Part shown: one piece after another, positions 1-10,445 of the stretch | Layout of the letters: every line of letters starts with the position of its first letter | How positions within the stretch are numbered: the first letter of the stretch is position 1 | Assembly (NCBI GenBank): GCA_964007475.1 | Contig: OZ023273.1 | Coordinates: forward strand, 108,932,485 to 108,996,484 | From: Hybos culiciformis | Taxonomy: Eukaryota > Arthropoda > Insecta > Diptera > Hybotidae | DNA: 64,000 nucleotides | Direction: 5' to 3' | Translations under genes and position numbers: made by a program | Notes under the pieces: generated by a model | Told to the model about the DNA's origin: nothing | The model's database searches: none | Seen by the model: only the letters and a program-made list of their open reading frames with translations

Positions 1-2637
1 ATTATATAAAAAAGCTAACAAAATCATCAAGCAATTTGATGCTAAATAAGGTATATATATGGTGTTATATTTGTCTGAAACCATATCAGCAAAAAATGCG
101 GAATTGGCATATTAGGTAAATTTCATTTTTGAATTGAGAAACATAAAGTTTTTATAATATTCTTTGCATTAATGTAGTTGTTCTTTAAAATTTGGAGTTA
201 TTTTTTAATTCTTCCAATAGTTTGCGAAGAAAAATTTCATAATTAAATAGTTCATTTCATACAAACATTCTTTTGGAAATATACACTCAGTTCAGTTCGA
301 ATATTAATCAATAGACAAAATTACTTAATTCAAGTCATTTAAATTAAAATATAAGAATTTCTTTTGTATTATTTATCCTTTAGATTTCTCAAGACTCAAT
401 GTCACATTTGAATAAAAAAGGAAACACGGAAATAAATTATAGAATGACAAAGTATCTACTTGGCTGGTTTACTAATGTTATTTAAATCAAACATTGTTTT
501 TCTTTTCTATTCAAAATTTGAATAAAAACTTCATAACAATTAAATAACACTATTAAAATAAGAGTATCTATGAAAATTATTAAATTTTTTTGTTATTCTC
601 TATAATCACTTGTATAAACATTTAAATTTTGATAACACGCATATAAGTGATTTTTTTCCATAAATTAATGTTTTTCATAACGAGAAAAATAAACATAAAA
701 CATAAATAGGGTAAATTTTTGTTTATTAAGTATATTTTGTTTTTTTTTAATACTCTGGACTACTTATTTAACAGATCATTTAAGTGCGCGTTTTTTGTTT
801 CTAATAAATAAACAAATTAATAATTTATCATTTTATTAAAATTTAGTTCAAAGTAAAATAAGGTATATGAATATATTTTGTTTATTATTGCTGAAAATTT
901 TATTATACGATCAATGATATAGAGGGGTCTCTAAAATATATAAAAAATAACAACGACGACATAGACCTTCAATTGAGAGTCGAATTTTATAAATTTTTAA
1001 TGCTAACTGAAAAATAGTAATAAGGAAGGGTTAATTAAATTTTATATTGCTAGCTAATGGTGCTGAACATTAAATGAATAATTTTAAAGTTTATTAGGAA
1101 TATTTTGAAAATATTTAACATTGACTAAGTAATTTATTCTCCTAAGTAATTTTATACGATGAAGTAAAAATTAATCTTTACATTATACTTGTTTCATTGT
1201 ATGTTCTATAAAATCGTCTGTATATTATAAAATCTGCGAAAAAAATTAAGTTCAATAAATTTAATTATTCTATCTAGAAGTTCATAAAAGTTGTATAATT
1301 TACAACAAAAAAAAATATAAACAATTTTATTATTTTTCTATTTTAAATTAATTTTCTTTGTCTTAATAATTTAATACATATATTATTTGAATATAAATAC
1401 TACGACGATGATAATAATAAACAAATTTAAATGTGTTTTTGTCGTTATTACAGATAACAAAAATTCAAAAGATTTGATAAGGCAATGGAAAACTTTTTTA
1501 TTCTATATTAATTGAAAAAAAATAATTGTTAATTAAAAAGTTTTGTTATTAAAAATATATTATGTTTTTATTATAAATACTTCTAGGCACTATGGCATTA
1601 TTTGTTGTCTTTTATTCCGACATTATTTTAAATTCCAATAATATTAGATTTGTTTCCATTTTAAAGACAAACAAAAAAAAATGTAGGAACATGGTACTTA
1701 AATAGAGAAGAGTTATTTGGGTAGTTAGTTAAATTATAATTATCTAAATCTAAATCTATAATCTAAATGTATTATCTAAATCTAAATCTATGTATAGAGC
1801 AAATAAACTGAAACTCATATAGAACAGTTCTGCACGTACATAATGTGTTTTTTTTCTTGGATTTATCAGATTTATTAATTTTATAGCTCGATAAAAATTG
1901 GATTTTTATGTGATTTTTTCATAAATTCCCCCTATTTTTGTAAAATATTATACTTACTTACAGTTTTAAAATTCAAATATAAATGTTTTGCCATTTGCAT
2001 TCATTGAATTGAGAATTCAATTCAAATAAATTTTAAAGTTTGTAAAAACTTTAAAGTTTACTTTTTCACCTTCTATGTACTTTATCTGGAAATTTGTAAT
2101 TTTCATTATTATTATACTAAGCATGTAAGAAAATTGAACCAAACATTTTAAATTGAAATAAATCTTATATTCATACAAATTCAAGGCGAAATGTCAGATA
2201 TTTAGATTATAAGCTAAGAATTTTTGGATTGATGAAATTTCAATCATAATATTATAAAAAAAAAATTGCTCCAAAAGCTTCAATTTGAATTAAAATGCTT
2301 CAATGGTTCAAATGTCTACAAAACTTTTTGTTTTCATCAAAGTTTTAAGTAATATTGTAATTAAAATTTTGGAATTTAAAAAAAGCCGATATTCAAATCA
2401 TTTATAAGATTTAATTTAAAGGTTGCAATTACAATCAAAGCAATATTTAAATAGGATTTATAGCTTAATTATATTTAAGAACTTAAATATTGTATTACTG
2501 CTTGCTGGGATAATTTTACTTTTATTTTACATACAAAAAATTAAATTCAACAATTTTAAATGTAAAATGATTTTGCTTTTAGTAAGACTTTTATGTTTTA
2601 CAAACATATTGCCCCAATTCATTGATTGAGAAACTTA

Positions 2638-2692
2638 ATTTACTATTTATTATGCATGTACATTGTACATCACTAAAATATAAATAGTAAAT
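2638..2692. repeat. Short perfect inverted repeat (hairpin)
   Basis: ATTTACTATTTAT at 2638-2650 is repeated as its exact reverse complement at 2680-2692, giving a 13-bp stem and a 29-nt loop that itself contains the palindromic TGTACATTGTACA. It could be a remnant of a palindromic MITE or chance structure in AT-rich DNA. Confidence 0.45.
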
Positions 2693-3290
2693 ACTCTTTG
2701 GAGAATTGTATAACTATATAAGTAATTTATTTTTTAATATTAAATATACTTAGATATAGAACACTTATGTTTGCAAAAATATTATTTCAAATGTTTTAAA
2801 TATCAAAATATATTATAGGTTAATATACCTTTGTTAGTTTATTAACGTTAATTTTTTTTACCCTAATAAAATGAAATTGAAAATACTTTACTGTCCCCTA
2901 GAGAAATATGAAAGCGAATATTCAATAATTTTTTATTTGAAATATGAATATTGTACTATACCACCTACTCATATACATATATTTTCTACCATTATGATTG
3001 TTTTAAAAAAGTTAATATCGTGTCATAAATTTAGGAACAGGAATTAATTATGATATTAGTTTTAAAAGAATTATGATCAATATGTTAAATAATGCAACCT
3101 TATAGAAAGTGAAAGATGTACAAACATTAAGGTTATTTCAATTATTCATACTAGTTGTATAGTAGTATTTATTGGGGTTATGACATGAAATGTTAAATTA
3201 TTGTCATAAATATATTAATAAATATTTAGTAATATTTATAGAGTGAAAATAGGATGAACTTTTATAAAAATAACAATTAAAAAATTAAAA

Positions 3291-3293
<3 letters not shown>

Positions 3294-3322
<29 letters not shown>
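3294..3322. repeat. 29-bp poly(T) run
   Basis: An uninterrupted run of 29 T, the longest homopolymer I see in the window. It could be the poly(A) tail of a minus-strand retro-insert, but no recognisable LINE, SINE or gene lies on its high-coordinate side and no target-site duplication is obvious. Slippage growth is the alternative. Confidence 0.7.
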
Positions 3323-5969
3323 CAAAGATTGTAATTATCTTACGTCAGAGATACACACGCAATTAAAAATTATTTATTAATGATCCATCGGTGGCTTATT
3401 TAATCAAGAAAATCATTATCAGAATTCAGTAATGTCACGGTGACGACGATGAGAGAAATATAAAAAAAACAAAAATTAAAATATTCTTATAAACAAATGA
3501 CTTTCATTTATTTTAAGATATTTACATAAATTTATCATTATATTAATTTATATTCACTTGTACAAATAAACGTTAAATAAATATAAAAAAGCATATTTAC
3601 AAATATTAATATCCAATATACTTTGATATATAATTTTTAATACAAATATAAGTAATTTTATTTGAGTATCTAGTCTAGTATTTCATTTCATAATATTATT
3701 ATGTGTGGCAAAAATAATATTATTTATAACTTCCTTTTGATTATAAATTAGGAAAAAAATTATCTGGGCAAAAAATAATGTAAGCTTTGGCAAAATCAAT
3801 GATTATTGTATTTGACTCACTAAAATTTCGTTACAATTTTTTTTTTTTTTTTTAATATTTATAAAACTCTGAAAGGACTAAATCTCAAAAAGAACAATTC
3901 AATCGTTCTTCAAGTTTTTTTGTTCCCAAAATTAAATACTTTAAAAATAAAACAAAAAATATATACACATTGAAACTACCCCATATTTGAACAAAAATAT
4001 AAAATATTTTTATCCAAATAAAAATAAGATTATCTTAAAAAATTTGCTATACGCTGTCAATAATTTTGAACTGTGTGATGGAAAACATGTTAAGTTTGTT
4101 CTATTTGTCAAATTGAAAAAAAAAAACAATAAAAATAAATAATGAAAAACTATTTAAGTTAAAGAGTGTTAAACAACATTAGATATTTAACAATCTTTTT
4201 TATTATATTTGTTTTTTTCAATGAAATCAAAACCAGAACGGTATTTGGCGTTTAATGCTTATAGTTCAAATCAATGAATGAAAAGAATTTAACTTATGTA
4301 GATAGGTATATACTTTTTATGTACAAACAAATAAAAAACCAAAAGAAAATTTATAGAATGAATAATTGTTGAAAGTTTTTCCATGTTATTATACTTATTT
4401 ATGAATTAAAAGAAAAAAATAATGAATGAATATAACTATAATAAGATGTTGTTATATACAATTTAACTCGCAATTTAGTAAGTTTTGAAAACAAATATTT
4501 TTCTTATTAAAGGTTTTTTTTTAAATTTACAATTTTATTAAGTGAATTAATTGATAAATTAATTAGTACACAAAATTTAACAAATTTTATACAGAATATA
4601 ACTTAAAAACTTAAATTTTCAAGTGCAAAACATAGTAATATAATTGAAGCGGGAAAACTTGAAAAATGTGTGAGTACACTCCATTGATGTTCAAAGTAAT
4701 TTTTAATAATTTTTCACGCAATCGAAATCTTTCAATAACAATTTTTATAGCAAAATAGTATAATAGATAAGTATAAATCTAAATATGAAGTCAAAATAAT
4801 TTTTATACAGAAAGAAAAATTAATTGAAATTTTTATTACTATTTAAAATGTTTTTATTACTTTTTCTATTTGAGGTGTGAGAATTAAAAAAAAAAAATAC
4901 ATTATCGTTTTAGTTGAGAAATTATTTAGAAAAAATCGATTTACAGGTCTATAACAAAAAATGCTCTCGAATATTTCACTCATTGTATTATTTACTAATT
5001 TGGATCGTTCATCGTCCAAAATCTCAATTCTTTAATATTATTTTTAAAAAAAACTGATCCACTCAAATTAAGTTAAAAACAGGATTGCCCAAACATTTTA
5101 TTCAAATTGTTTAACCAATTAATATTTTCATTACTATCTTTATAGTGTATATGGTTTTTATAAGATTTTATAATTATAACTATAACACATCACTTGGTTT
5201 TTAATTATGGAAGCATAAAGAATATTATTTTTATTGAATTCTATATGAAAACAAATTTTGTTTATTTAAATATCAAATGAAAGCTTAAAGAAATTTTTAA
5301 TGTAATCGGAGCGTAAAATTTTTTTCGTTTTGAATTCACGTTCATAATTATTTACTTTGATATAGTTACTAAATGAAAAATGTGTGGGTGAACGTGTTGA
5401 CCATAACCCAAATTCAAAAGCATTGTATTCTGTATTTTTAAAAATTATTATTTTTGAACAACATTAGAAAACTGTGATTGAAATATACATATATTAAATT
5501 AATTCTGTAGTGATGTTTTAAACATTCGTACTTTAATAAATTTTTATAAGTAACATTATACTTATTCATACAATGTTCATCCGAAAAAAAAAAAATTAGC
5601 GCTATTTAGCTGGTTGTTCCCTTTAATACTATTCATGTCCAAATTTAAGTCCTTGAGAATGAAATAATATTGTAACAATAAGAATATAATTTAACTCATT
5701 TTAATAAATAAATTGAATGTCCGCCCCTTAAATAAAATTTAACATTAACAATAATAAGTGTTGAAATATCTATAATACCATCTAACTTCTAACACTTTTT
5801 TTTTAATAATATCACGCCTTGTTTTATGACTTATAATGTTAAAAAATGGCATAAATAAATAAATCAAAGAACAGACAATAATTATTCAGTTCATACATAA
5901 AAGCGCTTATCTTAGATGGATCGTGGTTTTAACAAGGCCTACTAACTATTGAGAAATAACTTAAAAGTT

Positions 5970-6162
5970 TGATATTTATTATTAATAATTTCTTTTAATC
6001 TGCTTTCTTCTAGATCTTTGTACAGACTGTTCTTTTATTTCATTTCTTTTTAATCAATACAATACTTATTTCTACTTAAAGTTATATTAAATAATTCATA
6101 ATTTTAATATTATTCAAATTCCATTCAGCTTATTTCTTAGTACATACATATATAATATAACA
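5970..6162 (-). repeat. 3' LTR of the gypsy element
   Basis: On the minus strand the LTR starts TGTTATATTA right after the purine tract and ends near ...TATCA at 5970. About 165 bp align to 10265-10430 with 11 differences (10 substitutions and one 1-base indel). At about 190 bp it is short for the family. Confidence 0.85.
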
Positions 6163-6176
6163 TGTCCCCTTTTTAT
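6163..6176 (-). other. Polypurine tract
   Basis: On the minus strand the sequence just upstream of the 3' LTR reads AATAAAAAGGGGACA and then TGTTAT. A purine run ending in GGGG next to the LTR edge is the expected plus-strand priming site and fixes the inner boundary of the LTR. Confidence 0.65.
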
Positions 6177-6489
6177 TTATTTTTTTTTTATGTTCCGCAA
6201 TTAGAAAGTTTTCGTAAAAAATATATGTAGTTCGTCTGAATATTTTTCCATTTGTCAAAATTTTTACCCAATATGATATTTACCCAATTCTAACTTTCAC
6301 TCAAATATTTCCCATTTTACACATAACATTTTCATTCAATTCAAAAGAAATTTCTTTTTGAACACCTCTTTTGTTTTAGTTCGAAATTCGCTTTAATATT
6401 TGGTACTAATTTAATGTTAAAGTGACTTAAATTTTCTGTTAAACTGACCTAGTTTTTCTACCACTGATTTTGTGACACTTCTAGCTTTT

Positions 6490-7075
6490 TAGTAATTGTA
6501 TTTCGATATTCCAATAATTATCAATACCGTTTTTTTTGGTATATTTTTCGAAATTTGAACAGCTCTTTCAGATAATCCATTAGACTTAGGGTATAACGGG
6601 CTTGTAGTTGTTATTTTTATATCAAACTTTTTTGTCCAAAATTTTTAAATTCAAAAGATCCGAATGGATTATTGTCAGCAATAATTTCTTTAGGTATCCC
6701 TAGAGAAGCAAAAACCAATTTTCTCATTAATTCAATAATATTTAGAGTATAATAATCCATGATAACTAAAAAAAAATTTCCTTCAAACTCAAATATATCC
6801 ATTCCAATTTTATCAAAAGGGCAATGAGGAATTTCGCGAGATAAAAGTGGTTCACGTCTCTGATTATTTCTAAATTTTTGACAAACACTACATTTTTCAA
6901 CTATATTTTCAATATCCGTCATTAATCCACGCCAGTAAACAATTTCTCTATTACATGATTTCGTTTTTTCGATGCCGAAATGACATTTGTGCAATTTTTC
7001 CAAGATTTCGTCCCTTAAAGATGTCGGCACTAAAATACGATCATCAAAAAAAATTATATTATTATCTAAAAACAA
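6490..7075 (-). pseudogene. Gypsy integrase (broken)
   Basis: The N-terminal HHCC zinc-binding module is clear: LHKCHFG supplies the His pair and EKCSVCQKF the Cys pair. The catalytic core follows, with the first Asp in GMDIFEF and the second in the motif IPKEIIADN. About 20 residues normally found between DYYT and the GIPKE motif are missing, so there is an internal deletion. A frameshift near 6620 puts the third catalytic residue (Glu, in NGLSER) in another frame, still readable at about 6555-6590. The enzyme would insert element cDNA into the genome; this copy cannot make it. Confidence 0.9.
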
Positions 7076-7283
7076 ATTTTCTGTAAATTTCTAAAAGCTT
7101 TTAACTTTTTCAGGCACTGATTTCTTATTATTAGGCCAACCGTTTTTAATCATTATTTTCAATTCAAATAAGATCGTATCCTTTTCAGTTTCTTGTTGAA
7201 ATTTTAAAATTTTCTTGTCAGAAACATTTATTGAACGAACTAACCCATCTAAATTTTCTAATGTGGCAGTATCTTCACCTTTT

Positions 7284-7741
7284 TTAAAAAGACAAGAAAT
7301 CTGCTACGACCACAAACTTTTCTGGTAAATATTCTAATTTAATTTTATATTTCCATAATTTCATTTTCATACGTTGTAATCTACCTGAAGTAACTTTATT
7401 AATAGATTTATTTAAAATTCCCAGCAGAGGTTTATGATCAGTTTGAATAGTGAAATGTTGACCATAAATCCAATTGTGGAATTTTTTACAAGCAAAACAA
7501 ATATCCAACATTTCCTTTTCAATCTGAGAATAATTAATTTCTGTATCCGTAAGACTTTTTGAAACAAACGAAATAGGTTTACCCATTTGTACAAACAACA
7601 AGCTACCCCATTCTTACTTGCATCAGTTTGTATTGTTATTTCTAAATTAGGATCAAAAGGCTTTAGTTTAGTAGCTTCGGAAATAATTTGTTTGACTGAT
7701 CCAAACAAAAAGTATGAGGCGGTAACCATTGAAAACAACAT
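7284..7741 (-). pseudogene. Gypsy RNase H (broken)
   Basis: Two overlapping frames carry the domain. The first has TIQTDASKNGVACCLY (first catalytic Asp region). After a frameshift near 7590 the second has NYSQIEKEMLDICFAC (catalytic Glu), then TIQTDHKPLLGI (next Asp) and the AADFLS-like tail, here VVADFLSF. This is the RNase HI domain that follows RT in Ty3/gypsy Pol. The frameshift makes it non-functional. Confidence 0.9.
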
Positions 7742-8668
7742 CTTACTTTAATAATTCTCTTGTAGGAGTTGTAATCTCAGCTAAATTTGGAATAGCCTTT
7801 TGTAAAAAATTTACCATTCCTAATAATTTTTTAACGTTTTTTTTTACTTTTTGGAACACCTATATTTTCAATAGCTAAAATTCTATCTGAATCAAAAGAG
7901 ACACACTGCTCTGAAATAATATGCCCTAAAAATTTCTTTTCCTTCTGATAATATTGAAATGTTTCCTTATTAAATTTTATATTCTTAATTTTTGCCCTTT
8001 CCATAAGCTGTATTAAAATTTTATCATGCTCTTGTATATACTATGTGCGTAAATCTAAATATCATCAATATAAATTATTATGCCATCAATACCCTCAAAA
8101 ATTTTTTCATTACATTTTTGAAATGCTTCTGGTGCAACTTTTAATCCAAAAGGCAACCTACAAAATTTATAAAGCCCAAAACGGGAACTAAATGTGCACA
8201 GTTTGCTCGAGTTTTTTCCAGTTTAATTTGGAAAAATCCTTCCTTGTTATCTAATACACTAAAAAAAAATGTATCAGCTATTTTACTAATGACGTCATCA
8301 AATTTAGGAATTAAATAACACTCATCCCTTATATTTTCGTTTAAATTTTTTGGATCCAAACAAACTCTTAAATTACCATTAGATTTTTCAATAATTACCA
8401 AATTTGAAATCCATTCTGATGGTTTCTCAACTTTCTCAATAATTTTCAAATTTTCAAGTCTATTCAATTCTAATTTTAATCTATTATGTAATTTCATTGG
8501 AATCCTTCTAGGTGAATTATCGACAGATTTTGCATCATTTTTCAATTTTATTTCATAGCTGTCAACAAAACATCCAAGACCTTCAAAATTATTTTTATAA
8601 TCTTTCAAAATTTTATCTTTTCCTATTTGTATACAATCTACTCTTTTAACTATGATTTTCACAACCAA
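7742..8668 (-). pseudogene. Gypsy reverse transcriptase (broken)
   Basis: The N-terminal half is a 175-residue open frame at 8141-8668, with conserved blocks RRIPMKLHNRLKLELNRLE, SNLVIIEKSNGNLRVCLDP and FFFSVLDNKEGFFQIKLEK, the last being the palm strand with its catalytic Asp. Downstream the frame shifts. The YIDD active-site motif is readable at 8061-8072 but is followed within two codons by an in-frame stop. The thumb region lies in further broken frames down to about 7750. Confidence 0.92.
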
Positions 8669-8935
8669 TCAAACCCAATAAAGGGACCACCTTTTCTTTA
8701 AAATAAATCTTTCCATACTCACTTCATTTTTAAAAATACACTCATAATGCACTTCTCCAGCTAAATCTAATTCTTGAGCCGAATGAGTCACTAACTTTAA
8801 ATCAGTTTCATCAATTTTTTCTTTTTCAAACATTTGTTCAAACACAGATAATGGCAAAATATTTTCACCTGCACCTGTATATATTTTTACTTTAATAATT
8901 TTACCGTTAATTAAAATTTTCTCAAACTACGATTT
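8669..8935 (-). pseudogene. Gypsy aspartic protease with mutated active site
   Basis: The motif normally reading D-T-G-A appears as K-I-Y-T-G-A-G-E-N followed by ILPLSVFEQ. The catalytic Asp codon is TAT (Tyr), at 8879-8881. Downstream come KLVTHSAQELDLAGEVHYEC and a flap-like region, typical for the retropepsin of insect gypsy elements. Because the Asp is lost, the protein would be inactive even if translated. It sits between the zinc knuckle and RT, as expected. Confidence 0.82.
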
Positions 8936-9032
8936 CTTTTTTACAACTTCATCAATAATAGAATCAATAGAAAAAGCTTCTTCAGCATCTTTTATTTCTT
9001 TTATCTCATTTACAGATTTAAGTAGTACGACA

Positions 9033-9128
9033 GCATATTGCAAAATAATTCAGTTTATTACATTTTTGACAAAACTTCCCAAACGCGGGACATTTGCCAT
9101 AAACATGATTAATTTTACAAAATTTACA
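9033..9128 (-). pseudogene. Gag nucleocapsid zinc knuckles
   Basis: Minus-strand translation gives a CX2CX3HX4C knuckle (CKFCKINHVYGKC), then CPAFGKFCQKCN and a second knuckle in which the expected His is Tyr (NYFAIC). This double-knuckle arrangement is typical of Gag in one common insect gypsy lineage and would bind element RNA. It is separated from the rest of gag by the Kazal insert. Confidence 0.85.
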
Positions 9129-9144
9129 ATTTATTATTTTTTCA
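9128..9144 (-). repeat. Direct repeat flanking the Kazal insert (copy 2)
   Basis: Plus-strand AATTTATTATTTTTTCA. It matches 9517-9533 at 16 of 17 positions (one A/C change). The pair brackets 9145-9516 exactly and is best read as a target-site duplication. On the sense strand of the insert it is A-rich (TGAAAAAATAATAAATT), as for LINE-machinery insertions. Confidence 0.8.
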
Positions 9145-9516
9145 AAAAGTATTTACAAGCTCATTATTATAATTTCATTAATAAATCCCATTTTTTTGTT
9201 GACTCTGACATTTTTCACGATTTTTAATTTGAATCTTTTTTCCAATTAGACTTTTAGTTTTTTGTGTACATTCAAACATGCAGGCATTATCATATGTTAT
9301 ACCATCAGAACCACAAACTGGTTCATAGCTTCTGTTACAATAACATGCTTGAGCATTAATATTATTAACAATTGATGCAAATAAAATCAATGTTATTAAA
9401 AAAATCGAAAAATATTTCATATTAAATTTATTTATTTTTTTTAATTTCTCACTTTCAAACAACAAAATAAAATACAATTATTATTTTAACTAGGGAACTT
9501 TTCTCTTCGCTTGACT
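9145..9516 (-). mobile_element. Kazal-gene retrocopy-like insert inside gag
   Basis: A 372-bp block of non-retroviral sequence between two 17-bp direct repeats. In sense orientation it has about 96 bp of AT-rich leader, an intronless Kazal ORF and a short 33-bp trailer. Taking out the block plus one repeat copy would leave the gag frame running straight into the zinc knuckle, which marks the edges independently of the repeats. An intronless cDNA-like gene with a 17-bp A-rich duplication fits LINE-mediated retrocopying. No poly(A) tail or AATAAA is seen at the 3' end, which is the weak point; 3' truncation or tail loss would be needed. Confidence 0.75.
9178..9420 (-). CDS. Secreted Kazal-type serine protease inhibitor
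   Basis: An 80-residue protein. The ATG at 9420 is chosen because the frame further upstream has only TTG, and because the signal peptide starts exactly here. It has A at -3. Residues 1-23 are a signal peptide (KYFSIFLITLILF core, likely cleavage after NNINA). The mature part has six cysteines at 26, 28, 36, 47, 51 and 71 (C-x-C-x7-C-x10-C-x3-C-x19-C), with the Kazal signature PVCGSDGITYDNAC. Counting from Cys28 as P3, the reactive-site P1 is Arg30, which predicts inhibition of trypsin- or thrombin-like proteases. The short Cys1-Cys2 spacing resembles insect infestin-like domains. Asn29-Arg-Ser is a glycosylation sequon at P2. It is a single domain with a nine-residue tail. The frame is intact although the gypsy ORFs on both sides are broken. 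Expression is unknown: it would depend on the gypsy LTR or a promoter in its own leader. Confidence 0.88.
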   Translation of the reverse strand: MKYFSIFLITLILFASIVNNINAQACYCNRSYEPVCGSDGITYDNACMFECTQKTKSLIGKKIQIKNREKCQSQQKNGIY

Positions 9517-9533
9517 AATTTATTCTTTTTTCA
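9517..9533 (-). repeat. Direct repeat flanking the Kazal insert (copy 1)
   Basis: Plus-strand AATTTATTCTTTTTTCA, 16/17 identical to 9128-9144. It lies where the upstream gag fragment stops making sense; the gag frame hits a stop immediately after it. Confidence 0.8.
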
Positions 9534-10162
9534 TCATTATTATTGCTAAATTTATTAAAATTATTATTAATCTCATTTTCTTGTTTCTGTTGAAACTTAC
9601 CATTCCCAGATTTTTTCCTCTCTTTAGCGTAAACCTCCGTTGTTGACGATGATTCACCTCTTTGTATTTGTAAATTTTTTGATTGCATATTGCTTACTTT
9701 ATCTGCACGTGCCTTTTTAATTGCTTGTTTTAAAGATAAACTATCTGTTTCTAACATCTTTTTTGTCGAGCACACCCAAAACAATTCGATCTATCAGCAT
9801 GCACCTTCTTAGCCTCATGTTTTAGCCAATTTTTTAATATTAAAAAAGAATCAAATTTTTCACTTTGCCGCTGAACTCGACTCCAAAACAATAAACTTTC
9901 ATACATTTCTTTCTTTTTTTGTAAACAGAAAGATTCAAAAGCCTGAAAAACCTTCTCAAGACCTTTTTTTTCATTATTTGTCAGACTCAAAGAGTTATGG
10001 AATAGTTCAGTAGCTTCAAAAATATACCAATTTTCGGTCAATTTTCTTTTTTCTGAAAATCAATAGCAGCCGCAAATTGTTCCCAACTTTTTTGAAAACT
10101 CGCCAGTTTTCAGCTAAATTTCCTTCAGATTTCAAGTCATCAATCTTCTTCAAAAATTCCAT
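9534..10162 (-). pseudogene. Gypsy gag, capsid portion (broken)
   Basis: Likely start at ATG 10162 (MEFLKKIDDLK followed by GNLAENWRVFKK, the usual start of this Gag family). A frameshift near 10035 leads into a frame with TNNEKKGLEKVFQAFESFC and MYESLLFWSRVQRQSEKFDSF, matching the classic gypsy capsid blocks (E-K-x-F-E-x-C, Y-E-x-x-x-F-x-R-x-Q-x-x-x-E-x-F-D-x-F). A second frameshift near 9780 leads into LSLKQAIKKARADKVS and then a Lys/Asn/Gln-rich linker ending at the Kazal insert. Capsid proteins package element RNA; this one cannot be made. Confidence 0.85.
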
Positions 10163-10238
10163 TTTATACTGAATTTTTCTCGGTCTACCACGTTGTTTCC
10201 AAATTAAAAAAAAATTTTCAAAATTCAATAGAATTCGT

Positions 10239-10256
10239 TTTTTACAGGGTGCGCCA
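10239..10256 (-). other. Primer-binding site
   Basis: Minus strand: the LTR ends ...AATAACACA and is followed at once by TGGCGCACCCTGTAAAAA. TGG directly after the LTR CA end is the complement of a tRNA 3' CCA, the primer for minus-strand synthesis. I cannot name the tRNA with certainty. Confidence 0.65.
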
Positions 10257-10444
10257 TGTGTTATTCATTTTTAATAATTTCTTTTAATCAGCTTTCTTCT
10301 CGATCTTTTACAGACTGTTCTTTTATTGCATTTCTTTTTAATCAATACAATATTTATTTCTACTTAAAGTTATATTAAATAATTCTTAATGTTAATATTA
10401 TTTAAATTCCATTCAGCTGATTTCTAAGTATATATAAAAAAAAA
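10257..10444 (-). repeat. 5' LTR of the gypsy element
   Basis: Plus-strand edge TGTGTTATTC at 10257, adjacent to the primer-binding site. It aligns with 5970-6162 through GCTTTCTTC, GACTGTTCTTTTATT and ATTCCATTCAGCT. The outer end has run into poly(A) and is blurred; the TATA-like TATATAAAAA at 10431-10440 lies where the two copies stop matching. Confidence 0.82.
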
Positions 10445-10445
10445 A

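Larger units (their letters stand above)
1..5969. other. AT-rich non-coding stretch
   Basis: No coding region can be supported here. Open frames are short, start at non-ATG codons or are low-complexity Ile/Leu/Phe/Lys strings expected by chance at this base composition. The stretch holds many A/T homopolymers, including a 29-T run, and one small perfect hairpin, both listed separately. It is intergenic or intronic DNA. Confidence 0.6.
5970..10444 (-). mobile_element. Ty3/gypsy LTR retrotransposon, decayed, carrying a nested Kazal insert
   Basis: A minus-strand Metaviridae-type element of about 4.5 kb. Reading from high to low coordinates: LTR (10257-10444), primer-binding site starting TGGCGCACCC, gag, zinc knuckle, protease, reverse transcriptase, RNase H, integrase, purine-rich tract, LTR (5970-6162). 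This is the standard Ty3/gypsy order. All ORFs carry frameshifts, stops or small deletions, so the copy is dead. The LTRs are about 93% identical by eye over some 165 aligned bases (11 differences counted), so insertion is not very recent. AGTT lies just outside both ends (5966-5969 and 10445-10448) and may be the 4-bp target duplication. A 372-bp cellular insert interrupts gag. Confidence 0.93.

Noticed and set aside
2423..2629. 68-aa plus-strand open frame
   Set aside because: It begins at TTG, has Ile/Leu/Phe-dominated composition and shows no promoter or domain. Expected by chance at this AT content.
3294..3322. LINE 3' end marked by poly(T)
   Set aside because: No RT or endonuclease frame, SINE head or target duplication is found next to the run.
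9421..9477. Longer Kazal start, 19 residues upstream
   Set aside because: That first codon is TTG; the in-frame ATG at 9420 begins directly at the signal peptide and has A at -3.
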